64,000 bases of DNA, from positions 62,001-126,000 of the forward strand of contig DATDJI010000028.1 in NCBI GenBank assembly GCA_036520615.1. The letters are read 5' to 3'. Shown here one piece after another: positions 1 to 8,991 of this stretch. The stretch is from CAMCXE01 sp036520615. Its GTDB lineage: Bacteria > Pseudomonadota > Gammaproteobacteria > Pseudomonadales > Cellvibrionaceae. The stretch's first letter is position 1. The number at the start of each line of letters is the position of its first letter. Under the pieces are notes generated by a model. It searched no databases. It saw nothing but the letters and a program-made list of their open reading frames with translations, and had not been told where the DNA came from. Position numbers and translations under genes: made by a program.

Positions 1-141
1 AGTATGGTAAGCGACGATGCCTTAGCGGCGCTGGCTAACGAAGACGAGCTTGCGCAGTTTGATGCGCCTGCTTCTGAAGATGATACAGTGGAAGCGGTGG
101 AAACAACTTCGATACGCGATCAATCGAGCTTGTTTAATTAG
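1..141 (+). CDS. 3' end of an MksE/JetB-like (DUF4194-type) accessory subunit, partial
   Basis: An open frame enters the window in frame 1 and stops at TAG 139-141, giving 46 residues that end in SSLFN. The tail is acidic and low in complexity (runs such as DDALAAL and ASEDDTVEAVE). There is not enough sequence for a family call. The assignment rests on position: it lies 93 nt upstream, on the same strand, of an SMC-like ATPase of the MksF/JetC type, where the small winged-helix subunit MksE/JetB normally sits. The identity is inference only; that coding sequence ends here is well supported. Confidence 0.5.
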   Translation, partial: SMVSDDALAALANEDELAQFDAPASEDDTVEAVETTSIRDQSSLFN

Positions 142-234
142 AGATTATCAGCAGCAACAATCAATACCAAACCCAGTGTATATATTCTGTAGGCCTGGGT
201 ATTTCTTTTATTTTTAACGAATTGAAATTAACTC

Positions 235-3200
235 ATGTTTCTAAAGCGATTAATTCTGGTTAACTGGGGCAATATTCCAAAAATAGAATTGGAATTCGGC
301 CCGGTCAATTTATTCTCCGGCGGCAATGGTTCGGGTAAAACCACTGCAGCGGATGCTATACAAGCATTAATGACAGCCGCCCACGAAAACTTATTTGCGT
401 TTAACCCCGGCCAAGATGAAACCACGCAAAAAGGCCGCGGCGGCAAACAAGTGCGCACATTAGCGTCTTATTTAATGGGCTGTGATGACGGCAGTTTTGC
501 CCGCTTAGAAGACACAGACGGTTATGTGGCAGGTGTGTTTCATCCCACACACGGTGAGCCTAGCGAAGCCTTCACCGCCGTTATGGCCATGCGCGGCCAT
601 GTGGAAAAATCCGGCCAAGTGAAACAAGCAAAATTAGACGATGTATTTTTCTTAATATTGCCCGGCGAAGAATTAAATATAGCGCATTTTATCCGTGAGG
701 CCGAAGGCGAGCGCCATTTAACAGCGATTACAAAAATCCAAGCGGAATTAAAAAAATTCGCCGCAGTGGAATATTACGACAAAAAAGGCGCTTATCTGCG
801 CCGTCTTTATGGTGCATTGCGCGGCCGCAAAGATTCCGTGCCCGATCGCGAAGCTAAACACGCTGCGCGCACGTTTGCAGGCTTTATGGCTTACAAACCG
901 GTAAAGAGTATTCACGAATTTGTCGCCCAGGAAATTTTAGAGCCGCGTGATTTAGGTGAGGCGATCCGCAGCGTGTCGGATTTAATGAAAACCATCGGCA
1001 GTATGGAGTCCAATGCCGCGATGATTAAAGCCTCGATAGATACACTAGAAGATGCGCGCAATTTAGTGCATCGTTATGTGCAATTATGGCTGGATCAGCA
1101 AGCGTTAAATTACACTGAGGCCGCACGCCAAGCCTGGGTAAATCAGCAGCAGTATGTCGCCGCTAAAAATGTTCAGGCCAGTAATAAATTGGCGATTAAT
1201 GAATGCCAGCAGCGCAGTGAAATTGCCGCTGAGCGCAAACAGCATTTAATGACGCGCATGGTGCAGTTACAAGCCCATCGCCAGGGAGTACAAAGCCTGC
1301 GCGATAAAGACAACATCACGGCCAGAATTAATCTATTACAGAAAAAACTCACCGATTCGGCCATTCCACTGCAAACTCAAATTCAGCAGCTTAAAAATAA
1401 TCTTACTGCTGGGCAGGATTTATTAACCCATCTGGATGACTATCCGTTAGGCCAGGATGTGCCAGCACTGGTAAAGCCTACTTTTATTCAGCAATGCAAA
1501 ACAGTTTGTCAAAATAAAAGCGCTCAAGAGGTGGATTTTCACCGTCTGATTAATCGCGATTGGGTAGGCGTACAATCGATGGAAACCAGCTTAGATCAAG
1601 TGCTTTCCGTGCAATCCCAACAGAATTTATGGGTCGACAGTTTTGAATTAAAACCATCGGGTAATAGCGGCAGCCTGCGCGAACAAGTGCGCCATCTATT
1701 GGATACGCGCACGCAAACACGAGATAAACTCGCAGCTGATATTCGTAAACTCACCCATGAAATAAATCTGCGTAGTAATCAGCATTTATCTTATCCGTAT
1801 TATGTTGAAGTAGCGCTACGCACACTGCAAGAACAATTGCCCGAAGCTGACGCGCGCGTGTTGTGTGATTACGTCGATGTCAGTGAAGAGCAGTGGCAAA
1901 TGGCTATTGAAGGCTATATTGGTGGCGGGCGGTTTGCCATTATTGTCGAGCGTGAATACGAAGCAGAAGCTATGCGTATATTGCGCAATATGAAGGGCGA
2001 TAAACGTAACAATGCGCGGGTTATTCAAGGCGCTAAAGCCAGTAAAGATGCTGACCGTATTCATCTGCCTAAACATTCGATTTTAGAGGTAATGACTTTT
2101 TCTCACGCCACTGCGGAGGCTTATATCAAAGCTTCCTACGCCAGTGTTTTGCGTGTGGATTCGGTAGAAGAATTGCGCAACACCGCTCGGGGCATAACGG
2201 CAGAAGGCATGGCCAGCGGCGGCTATAGTATGTTTCGCTGCGATTTAGATGACGGCGAATTAGTCTTCGGCCAAGGTGCGCGCCTGCGCGCGCTTAAAGC
2301 AAAAGAAAAAGAATTAGAAAAAATTCAAATTCAATACGCTCAGGCGGAAAAACTGCGTCAAAGTGCTGAGCAGCTATGTACTATTATCGAGCGCATTCGT
2401 CACTTGGATATTAGCCAGGTTATGCACCATTTAATGGACGCCGCTCGGGAATTGCAAAGCGCCGAACAGCAATTACAACAGCTCGATACTGGCGATACTC
2501 ACGAATTAGATGCGCAGTTGGCGAATTGCCAAAGTGAATTTACCGAGCACGAACTACAATCCCGCTTGCATGAACAAGAAATGGGCCGCTTGCTGGAAAA
2601 ACAAAAACAGGACGATAAACGCCTTGAGGCAGTTTCAGCCGAGCAGGAGCGTTTAAATTTGCAGCGCGATGCGATGGAACAATTAGTATTCCAAGCCGCT
2701 AGCCTCTACCCACGGTTTAATGCCGAGGAAATTTTGCCCCAATGCGAGCAGAAAGCTCAAGAAGCACAACATGAAACGCAATTTATTGACACATTAAAAC
2801 TGCAGCAAGACGCGCTGGCGAAAACCGAACGACATCTTTTTGAGTCAATTGCCAACCACAATATGACCGCCGCCATAGCCGATAAAATTGTCTATGAGAC
2901 AGGTTACAGCACACCGCATTCACCTGAATTCTTTAAACACATCAGCCAATTAAGTGCGGTTATAGAAGAGCTGCATAATCGTTTAAAAAATAATATTCTC
3001 GTAGAAAAACACCGCCAGCTGCTGCAGTTAAAAGACAGTTTTAATACAGCATTTGTCAGCAACCTATGCCATTCAATTTATCAGGCGATTAACGAAGGCA
3101 AACGTATACTTGATGATCTAAATAAAGAATTGCAGCATCACCGATTCGGTGCTGATCGGGAAACCTTTTCCTTTGATGTCGAGTGGGTGCCTGAGTATCA

Positions 3201-3864
3201 AGAATATTGGCAGTTCTTCAAAACGCTTATTAACATGCCGAATTTAGGCGAGGGCTCAACGCTGTTTGATGTGGAATTGCCGCCTAAATTTGCGCGAACA
3301 CGTGATCAGTTGCTAAGTATGCTGCTTGACAATGATGAGGTTACAGCACATCGAGAGCTTGCACGTATTAGCGACTATCGCAATTATCGCCGCTACGAAA
3401 TTTATAAACATCCTGAAAATAAACAGCCTATTGCACTTAGCCAATACGGTACCGGCTCTGGCGGCCAGTTGGAAACTCCGGCATATATTATTCGCTCCGC
3501 CGCGGTAACCTCGGCCTTTAGGTTTAACGACGGTAAAAGCCATATGCGTATGGTTATGGTGGATGAAGCGTTTTCCAAAATGGACGAAGGCCGCTCGCGG
3601 GAAGTAATTCGTTATTTAACGGAAAGCTTAGGGCTGCAGTTATTATTTATTATGCCCACAAGTAAATCCGGTCCATTTTTGGATATTATTTCCAATCAAT
3701 TTGTGTTCACTAAATGCCCAACCAACGAGCCTGTAGGTGAATTGCAAACTCGTGTATTGGTTGACCGTAAAGTATGTAATTCGGAACAGATTAAAAGCCT
3801 TTGGGCGCATCACCGTAAAACCATTCGGCATCAGGCGATGTTGGATTTTATGGAGGATTTATAG
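235..3864 (+). CDS. SMC/MukB-like ATPase of an MksBEF or Wadjet-type system (MksF/JetC-like)
   Basis: A 1209-residue ABC-type ATPase with split head domains. Walker A is GGNGSGKT (residues 29-36). The ABC signature is GTGSGGQ (about 1072-1078). Walker B is MVMVDEA with Asp1110/Glu1111. Between the heads are long Gln/Glu-rich helical stretches typical of coiled coils (about 280-480 and 690-960), with a globular hinge-like segment around 530-690. This matches the COG4913/SbcC_Walker_B group that includes MksF and JetC, which are DNA loop-extruding condensin-like motors. In Wadjet systems they act with JetA, JetB and the nuclease JetD against small circular DNA. No nuclease gene follows: the next gene is on the opposite strand after 41 nt. 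Which subtype this is cannot be settled without the upstream genes. No clear Shine-Dalgarno precedes the ATG, but the MFLKRLILVNWG start matches the family. Confidence 0.85.
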   Translation: MFLKRLILVNWGNIPKIELEFGPVNLFSGGNGSGKTTAADAIQALMTAAHENLFAFNPGQDETTQKGRGGKQVRTLASYLMGCDDGSFARLEDTDGYVAGVFHPTHGEPSEAFTAVMAMRGHVEKSGQVKQAKLDDVFFLILPGEELNIAHFIREAEGERHLTAITKIQAELKKFAAVEYYDKKGAYLRRLYGALRGRKDSVPDREAKHAARTFAGFMAYKPVKSIHEFVAQEILEPRDLGEAIRSVSDLMKTIGSMESNAAMIKASIDTLEDARNLVHRYVQLWLDQQALNYTEAARQAWVNQQQYVAAKNVQASNKLAINECQQRSEIAAERKQHLMTRMVQLQAHRQGVQSLRDKDNITARINLLQKKLTDSAIPLQTQIQQLKNNLTAGQDLLTHLDDYPLGQDVPALVKPTFIQQCKTVCQNKSAQEVDFHRLINRDWVGVQSMETSLDQVLSVQSQQNLWVDSFELKPSGNSGSLREQVRHLLDTRTQTRDKLAADIRKLTHEINLRSNQHLSYPYYVEVALRTLQEQLPEADARVLCDYVDVSEEQWQMAIEGYIGGGRFAIIVEREYEAEAMRILRNMKGDKRNNARVIQGAKASKDADRIHLPKHSILEVMTFSHATAEAYIKASYASVLRVDSVEELRNTARGITAEGMASGGYSMFRCDLDDGELVFGQGARLRALKAKEKELEKIQIQYAQAEKLRQSAEQLCTIIERIRHLDISQVMHHLMDAARELQSAEQQLQQLDTGDTHELDAQLANCQSEFTEHELQSRLHEQEMGRLLEKQKQDDKRLEAVSAEQERLNLQRDAMEQLVFQAASLYPRFNAEEILPQCEQKAQEAQHETQFIDTLKLQQDALAKTERHLFESIANHNMTAAIADKIVYETGYSTPHSPEFFKHISQLSAVIEELHNRLKNNILVEKHRQLLQLKDSFNTAFVSNLCHSIYQAINEGKRILDDLNKELQHHRFGADRETFSFDVEWVPEYQEYWQFFKTLINMPNLGEGSTLFDVELPPKFARTRDQLLSMLLDNDEVTAHRELARISDYRNYRRYEIYKHPENKQPIALSQYGTGSGGQLETPAYIIRSAAVTSAFRFNDGKSHMRMVMVDEAFSKMDEGRSREVIRYLTESLGLQLLFIMPTSKSGPFLDIISNQFVFTKCPTNEPVGELQTRVLVDRKVCNSEQIKSLWAHHRKTIRHQAMLDFMEDL

Positions 3865-3905
3865 CTCATTGAACGGGAATTTGTAGAATCCTAACCCGGC
3901 GCAGG

Positions 3906-4619
3906 CTATAAGCTAAAAATATCTTTAAAACGCATAGCGTGTCGCCGGGAAATTTCTATCTCTACCGCTGAGTTTAACTGCAGTTTATAGCCGCCATTAA
4001 ACCAGGGCGACACTTTTTTGATGTCGTTGATATTCACGATATGTTGCCGATTGGCACGAAAGAATATATCGCTGGGTAGGCGCTCTTCAATTTTCACTAG
4101 TGCGCGGTAGATCAAAGCTTTACCGTCCTTCCAGGTAACCTGGGTGTGATTGCCGACGCTTTCGAAGTAATGAATATCCTGTACGCAAACCCAGTGACAT
4201 TCTTCGCCGTCACGCAACAAAACACGGCTTGTCGCGATTAAAATATCCGCTTTATCAACTGCTGCTTCAATGTTTAATACGACGAGTTTATCTATGGCCG
4301 TTTTTAATCTCTCTGCGGTGACGGGTTTAAGTAAATAATCTACCGTTGCAAATTCAAACGACCGCAATGCATAGTCTGCGTGAGCAGTTATGAAAATGAC
4401 CTTGGGTTCGTAATCTAATTCTTGTAATAATTCAAAGCCGTTTTTTCCCGGCATATTAATATCTAAGAATAATAAATCTGGGCGTTCTTTAACAATAATC
4501 GGCAGTGCGTCCCTTGGGTTTGCAGCCTCCGCGCACACTTCAATTGTATTGTATATCTGTAACATTTTTTTTAGCTCAACGCGGGCTAAGCGTGAGTCTT
4601 CGACAATTAACGCCTTCAT
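3906..4619 (-). CDS. LytTR-family response regulator
   Basis: 237 residues. The N-terminal receiver domain (about 1-120) has acidic residues Glu7/Asp8, phosphoacceptor Asp53 in FLDINMPG, Thr78 and the conserved Lys98 in LLKP. The C-terminal half (about 130-237) is a LytTR DNA-binding domain, recognisable from HYFESVGNHTQV, the LVKIEERLP stretch and FFRANRQHIVNINDI. Such regulators bind short direct repeats upstream of target genes when phosphorylated. Its ATG overlaps the stop of the histidine kinase gene by 4 nt (ATGA), so the two are translationally coupled and almost certainly a cognate pair. The target genes are not evident in the window. Confidence 0.95.
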   Translation of the reverse strand: MKALIVEDSRLARVELKKMLQIYNTIEVCAEAANPRDALPIIVKERPDLLFLDINMPGKNGFELLQELDYEPKVIFITAHADYALRSFEFATVDYLLKPVTAERLKTAIDKLVVLNIEAAVDKADILIATSRVLLRDGEECHWVCVQDIHYFESVGNHTQVTWKDGKALIYRALVKIEERLPSDIFFRANRQHIVNINDIKKVSPWFNGGYKLQLNSAVEIEISRRHAMRFKDIFSL

Positions 4620-6682
4620 ACTGAGTTCTCAAATGGCAAAACCAACTCGGCGATTACTGTGTCGTTTATTTGCTGTAAGCTAAAGCTAGCTTTATCGCTA
4701 TATAGCAAGCTCAGACGCTGCCGAATACTATTTACGCCTACACCAAAGCCTGCGGTAGAAGAGTTTAACTGTAGTTTCCCAGTATTGGTTATTTTGCATA
4801 TCAGCTGCTGATTATATTTGCATATATGCAGCGATAGAATTCCACCATCGGGTAATTGGCTAATGCCGTGTTTAATGGCATTTTCCACGATAATTTGCAG
4901 CATCATCGCAGGTATCAATACCGTTTCATTATCTTTTTCAATTTCTTCCGTATAGGTTAGCAGGTCTTCCAGCTGGATCTTTGACAGTGCTATATAATTT
5001 CTAACCAATTGCATTTCCTCCGTCACGGGGATTTTATCTTGGGAGGCGTTTGTAATAGGGCTGCGTAAAATTTCAGAAAGTCCCACCAGTGCTGCGCGGG
5101 CTTTTTCACTATCTTCATCTACTAATGTACGGATATTATTCAACGCATTGAAAACAAAATGTGGGTCAACTTTTCCCGCTAGAGCATTGAGCTGTACTTC
5201 TTTCATATTCATTTCCAGTTGCAGCTGTTTTATAGTGGCGTCATGCTGTAGACGTTGCGATGCCGACACGTAGCAAATAAGCGACCATAGGCTGCAGCAC
5301 ATGAAGGCAACAATGATACTTGCGAGCACGTAGTATGGGCTTGAAGCAAGTTCTGAATACTCTGTAATTTTATTTACGCCTAAAACCACATAAATATACG
5401 TGTAATTACATAGCCATAATGTGGATGTAAGTGGAGCCCCGGCTATCAGTGAAGTGCAGAATATTTTAAGCCCTAAAGGCACTGCTGTTATTTTTTGCGC
5501 AGCAAGACATTCTATATTTGAGTTCAGTAGCGCGCCTATGAAGGTTCCCGCTAGCAAAAATGCACCTGTACTCACCAGTGGCACATATTTGCCCGCTTCG
5601 GCTAAGCCCATTAAATCTGTTGCGTATATCAGCGTGCCAAAAAATAACCAGAACCCAGTGTTATAGCTCCACAATAACGCGAATTTTTTTATTGCAAATG
5701 TACCCGTGTTCTTAAGATCATTGGTCCAATCCGGCAAGAAACGATAGTGTATAAAAAATAACGATACCAATAGAATATATGTAAAGCAGCCTTGCAGTTG
5801 TCCGCCAAGTTGGCCTGTACTATTCCAGTGGCCGTACTTGTAATCAAATAAAACATAATATGCGTTGTTGGCAAACGATAGATCGGCATGGGTTAGTAAG
5901 GTCTCTAGGCGCCAAACCAGCGCATTAATCCCGATGGATAATGTGGCACAGCAAAATGCCATTACCCATAAAGTCGGTACCCAGGATAGTAATCGAGAAC
6001 CAAAAATGCGCGTTGCTGGATTAAGGGTAAATACGTAGGCAGATAATATAATAGTTATTATAAAATCTATGCCTTCACTCAGATAATAGGGTTTTGAAAA
6101 TAAATAAGCATTGTCTGACGACCAGCCAATTATATTTAAAATTTTATTGATTTGAATCGTAGCTGTTAAAGCTAGTGCCGCTTTAATCAATTCTTTTAAA
6201 TGCAGCCTGGGTAGTTCAAGTCCGTTGCGCTCAGCTTGGATTAAACAATAAAGCATCGCCCAGGCGAGCATCGCGCAAACGTTGTGAGTGAAATAACTGG
6301 CCACTCTGCCGCAATAAAAATTCGGCATTTTCGGGTATTCTGGTGCACAGCTTTGAGCAAGCGTAAGCACCAGATCAAATCGGTTGATTAGCGTATCCAC
6401 ACATGCGAAAACAATAGCAATTAAACAGTTTTTTGGAATAAGCCTCATCGGGTGTTGTTTATGCCACTGCAATTTAGAATAGGCAATATGAATACATAGG
6501 CCCGCAAGCATGCCGAATAGAGTATGCGGCAAATGATTTAAAAAATTTGCATATACGGAATCCCCATCAAAGGCATCAATCAGGCTCTGTGCGCTATCGA
6601 TCGCAAGCCACCCCATAATATTACACAGCCAAAATTGCCAGGATGCGATTGCAGGCCTAAATGGATTTTTCAATGGAAGCAT
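4616..6682 (-). CDS. LytS/YehU-type sensor histidine kinase, polytopic membrane protein
   Basis: 688 residues. The first 450 or so residues are a hydrophobic sensor region with many predicted membrane segments (about 10-12), seemingly arranged as two similar multi-span modules. The cytoplasmic C-terminus is a His_kinase (PF06580-type) domain. The H-box is DPHFVFNALNNIRTLV with the phospho-accepting His near residue 506. The N-box is IIVENAIKHGI, followed by a glycine-rich ATP-lid region (TAGFGVGVNSIRQRL). The enzyme should autophosphorylate and transfer to the LytTR regulator whose start it overlaps. The sensed signal is unknown. The duplicated membrane module is longer than in most LytS-type kinases, which usually have a 5TM or 7TM sensor. 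Confidence 0.92.
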   Translation of the reverse strand: MLPLKNPFRPAIASWQFWLCNIMGWLAIDSAQSLIDAFDGDSVYANFLNHLPHTLFGMLAGLCIHIAYSKLQWHKQHPMRLIPKNCLIAIVFACVDTLINRFDLVLTLAQSCAPEYPKMPNFYCGRVASYFTHNVCAMLAWAMLYCLIQAERNGLELPRLHLKELIKAALALTATIQINKILNIIGWSSDNAYLFSKPYYLSEGIDFIITIILSAYVFTLNPATRIFGSRLLSWVPTLWVMAFCCATLSIGINALVWRLETLLTHADLSFANNAYYVLFDYKYGHWNSTGQLGGQLQGCFTYILLVSLFFIHYRFLPDWTNDLKNTGTFAIKKFALLWSYNTGFWLFFGTLIYATDLMGLAEAGKYVPLVSTGAFLLAGTFIGALLNSNIECLAAQKITAVPLGLKIFCTSLIAGAPLTSTLWLCNYTYIYVVLGVNKITEYSELASSPYYVLASIIVAFMCCSLWSLICYVSASQRLQHDATIKQLQLEMNMKEVQLNALAGKVDPHFVFNALNNIRTLVDEDSEKARAALVGLSEILRSPITNASQDKIPVTEEMQLVRNYIALSKIQLEDLLTYTEEIEKDNETVLIPAMMLQIIVENAIKHGISQLPDGGILSLHICKYNQQLICKITNTGKLQLNSSTAGFGVGVNSIRQRLSLLYSDKASFSLQQINDTVIAELVLPFENSV

Positions 6683-7421
6683 TGATGTACTTTATAGTTT
6701 AAGTGCGTTGTCTGAATCGGACGGTGCTTGGACGGCTGAGTCTAGCATCGGTGCTTGAGTATCTCCAGGTGATTTATCGATTACATTTATCGCAACGTTT
6801 AAAAAATTATGGTCGAAAAATATGGCTGTAGTTTTAGCATAAAAATATTGCTTTTGACTGCAATATCATTCTCCGCTTGTATTGCACGGTCTTTTTTGAA
6901 AGTGTAAACAACTAACAGACTGTTGCTAAAGCAATACAAAATTGTGACGAATTTATCAATTTTTCTTTCTGGTCAAATTTGCGATTGTCTTTTTATAGAA
7001 ATTTTCTCATTAAGATTTTTATCCGCTCAACTGTATGTTTCGGCCGTTCAAAATCGCCGTTTAACCATTCGCCACGTTGTTATGTGCATAACCTAATAGT
7101 TCCGCCACACTTATTTAAGGGAGCCTTTAATTCTGTTCAAATTCGGGGATTTTGTGTCAGTCGTTCTGCTGTGGTCTGTTGCCTTAGATGGTAGTGCAGA
7201 GCGCGCATCTACAAAATTAATCAGATGTTCCTTGGCTTTTAGATTCTTGATAATCCAGTCACGTACTTATCTGCATAGCTTGAGTGCTATGCAGTTTTTG
7301 GTAATTGGTTTTTCTGAACTTTTGCTAACAATAAAAAATATTATTTAAGTGTACGCAGCTAGGGCCTCTGTAGTGCTGGCGTAAAGCAACTAATTTGACT
7401 ATTTATTTATGGAATATAAAA
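6683..7421. other. Intergenic region, 739 nt, no supported gene
   Basis: AT-rich spacer between the divergently transcribed histidine kinase and monooxygenase-like gene. It must hold both promoters, but I cannot place them with confidence. The short open frames here (for example 6979-7194 and 7154-7348) have no ribosome binding site, biased composition or recognisable product. Confidence 0.6.
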
Positions 7422-8834
7422 ATGAAATTATCTACTTCTGTATTTATCATGACAGCCTTATGTGCCGTAACTGCTTGCGGCAATAAAGGCAACAATTACT
7501 CTGTAAATGCAGTTTCTTCAAGTTCTTCCTCCAGTTCTTCGAGTTCATCATCTAGCTCTTCAAACTCTTCTTCGAGTTCATCAAGTAGTAGTGGTGTACC
7601 CACATTTTGGGGGCAAGTTGCTCCCATTTTGTATAAAAACTGCACCAGCTGTCATAGTGATGGAGGCATAGCACCTTTTGTGTTAACGAATTACGCTCAG
7701 GCTAAAGCCATGGCGAAATCGGCTGCGATGGCGATGCGCAACCGAACTATGCCACCCTGGCCGATGACCGGCGATGGCAGTTGCGGTAATTATCAGGACT
7801 CGCGTTGGATGTCTGAGACAGATATAAAAACCGTAGAAAATTGGGTGGCCGCAGGTTCTCCTGAGGGTGTGCCGCGCAGTGATTTAATCACTGAAACTAA
7901 AACTACATTAATTGATGGAACAATTTTTAATACACCGAAATTTCAACCCGTCGCTGAGGGTGGGGATTTAGCTGAGCACGATGAATACCGCTGTTTTGTG
8001 TTGCCAACAAATTTTACTCGCGATCAATTTATTACAGGTTATGAAGTATCACCGGGCAATAGGGCTATGATTCACCATGTGTTGGTATATTCAGTCGATC
8101 CAAATGCGCCCTCTGATACATCTTTAACCAATGGCGCGCAGGTAAAAAAACTTGATGCGTTAAGCCTGGATAGAGAAGGCTGGTCATGTTTTGGCACTGC
8201 AGGCGAAGGTATTGCAGCGAAAGGAATTCCTGTTAGTTGGGCGCCGGGGCAAGGAGCCACTTATTTTCCAGAAAATACTGGTTTTCGTATTAAAGCAACT
8301 GATCAACTTATTGTTCAAGTCCATTATAATTTGGCCGATTCCACTCTCGTTGGGCAATCTGATCAAACCCAGGTCTCATTAGCACTGAAAGATTCAATTG
8401 CGCGCGAAGGTTTTTTTGTTTTAAACGATCCATTGCTCGATAGTTTATTTCAGGGAATGCCCGATACTTTAGCAGCAGGAAAAAATGCGGTCGATTATAC
8501 CTGGACGTTACCTATGTATTATTTTACTGACAGCTCGGCTAAGGGAAAGATCGATTTTTATGGCTCTATGCCTCATATGCATAAGCGCGGAACAAAATTT
8601 TCAGCTCAAGTAGTACATGCTGACGGCACGACAGAATGTACTGCGGATATTAAAGAGTGGGATATACATTGGCAGCATTATTATTTCTATTCGAAGCCGT
8701 TCATGCTCAGTGCTACTGATATTATTAAAACTACCTGTACCTACGACACAAGTAAAGATACAGCGGCAGTTTTACCCGGGTGGGGAACTGATAATGAAAT
8801 GTGTTTGTATGGAATGTTTTTTGTACCGCAGTAA
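7422..8834 (+). CDS. Secreted lipoprotein with mono-haem c motif and copper type II (PHM/DBH-like) monooxygenase domain
   Basis: 470 residues from ATG 7422, preferred over an upstream TTG because it begins a lipoprotein signal (MKLSTSVFIM...) with lipobox VTAC and Cys19. A polyserine linker (about residues 32-57) follows, a hallmark of Cellvibrio-type secreted enzymes. A CTSCH haem c motif (Cys74, Cys77, His78) comes next. The C-terminal half carries all copper ligands expected for peptidylglycine/dopamine monooxygenases: HH at 218-219 and His301 for CuH; HMH at 385-387 and Met460 (NEMC) for CuM. A covalent haem domain could feed electrons to the copper site in place of ascorbate (inference). 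The substrate is unknown. It stands alone, facing the convergent peptidase gene. Confidence 0.85.
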   Translation: MKLSTSVFIMTALCAVTACGNKGNNYSVNAVSSSSSSSSSSSSSSSSNSSSSSSSSSGVPTFWGQVAPILYKNCTSCHSDGGIAPFVLTNYAQAKAMAKSAAMAMRNRTMPPWPMTGDGSCGNYQDSRWMSETDIKTVENWVAAGSPEGVPRSDLITETKTTLIDGTIFNTPKFQPVAEGGDLAEHDEYRCFVLPTNFTRDQFITGYEVSPGNRAMIHHVLVYSVDPNAPSDTSLTNGAQVKKLDALSLDREGWSCFGTAGEGIAAKGIPVSWAPGQGATYFPENTGFRIKATDQLIVQVHYNLADSTLVGQSDQTQVSLALKDSIAREGFFVLNDPLLDSLFQGMPDTLAAGKNAVDYTWTLPMYYFTDSSAKGKIDFYGSMPHMHKRGTKFSAQVVHADGTTECTADIKEWDIHWQHYYFYSKPFMLSATDIIKTTCTYDTSKDTAAVLPGWGTDNEMCLYGMFFVPQ

Positions 8835-8930
8835 GATCGCGTACATTTTTGCCGGAATCAACCATTCTATGAGCCTTTGTGATGCAAGACAGCATGCACG
8901 AAATTGAATAAAAATGCGTTGTTTAAACCG

Positions 8931-8970
8931 TACGCTGACTGAGACAATCGAGAGTTGCTCAGCCAGCGTA
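8931..8970. terminator. Hairpin between convergent genes
   Basis: Two 13-nt arms, TACGCTGACTGAG and CTCAGCCAGCGTA, pair with one mismatch around a 14-nt loop. It lies between the stops of two convergent genes and may end transcription from both sides. There is no strong U-tract, so Rho-independent action is uncertain. Confidence 0.45.
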
Positions 8971-8991
8971 TGAATTATTTATTGAATTAAT

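Noticed and set aside
6979..7348. Two overlapping open frames of 71 and 64 codons in the HK/monooxygenase spacer
   Set aside because: No ribosome site, Cys- and Arg-rich random-looking composition, and overlap with each other.
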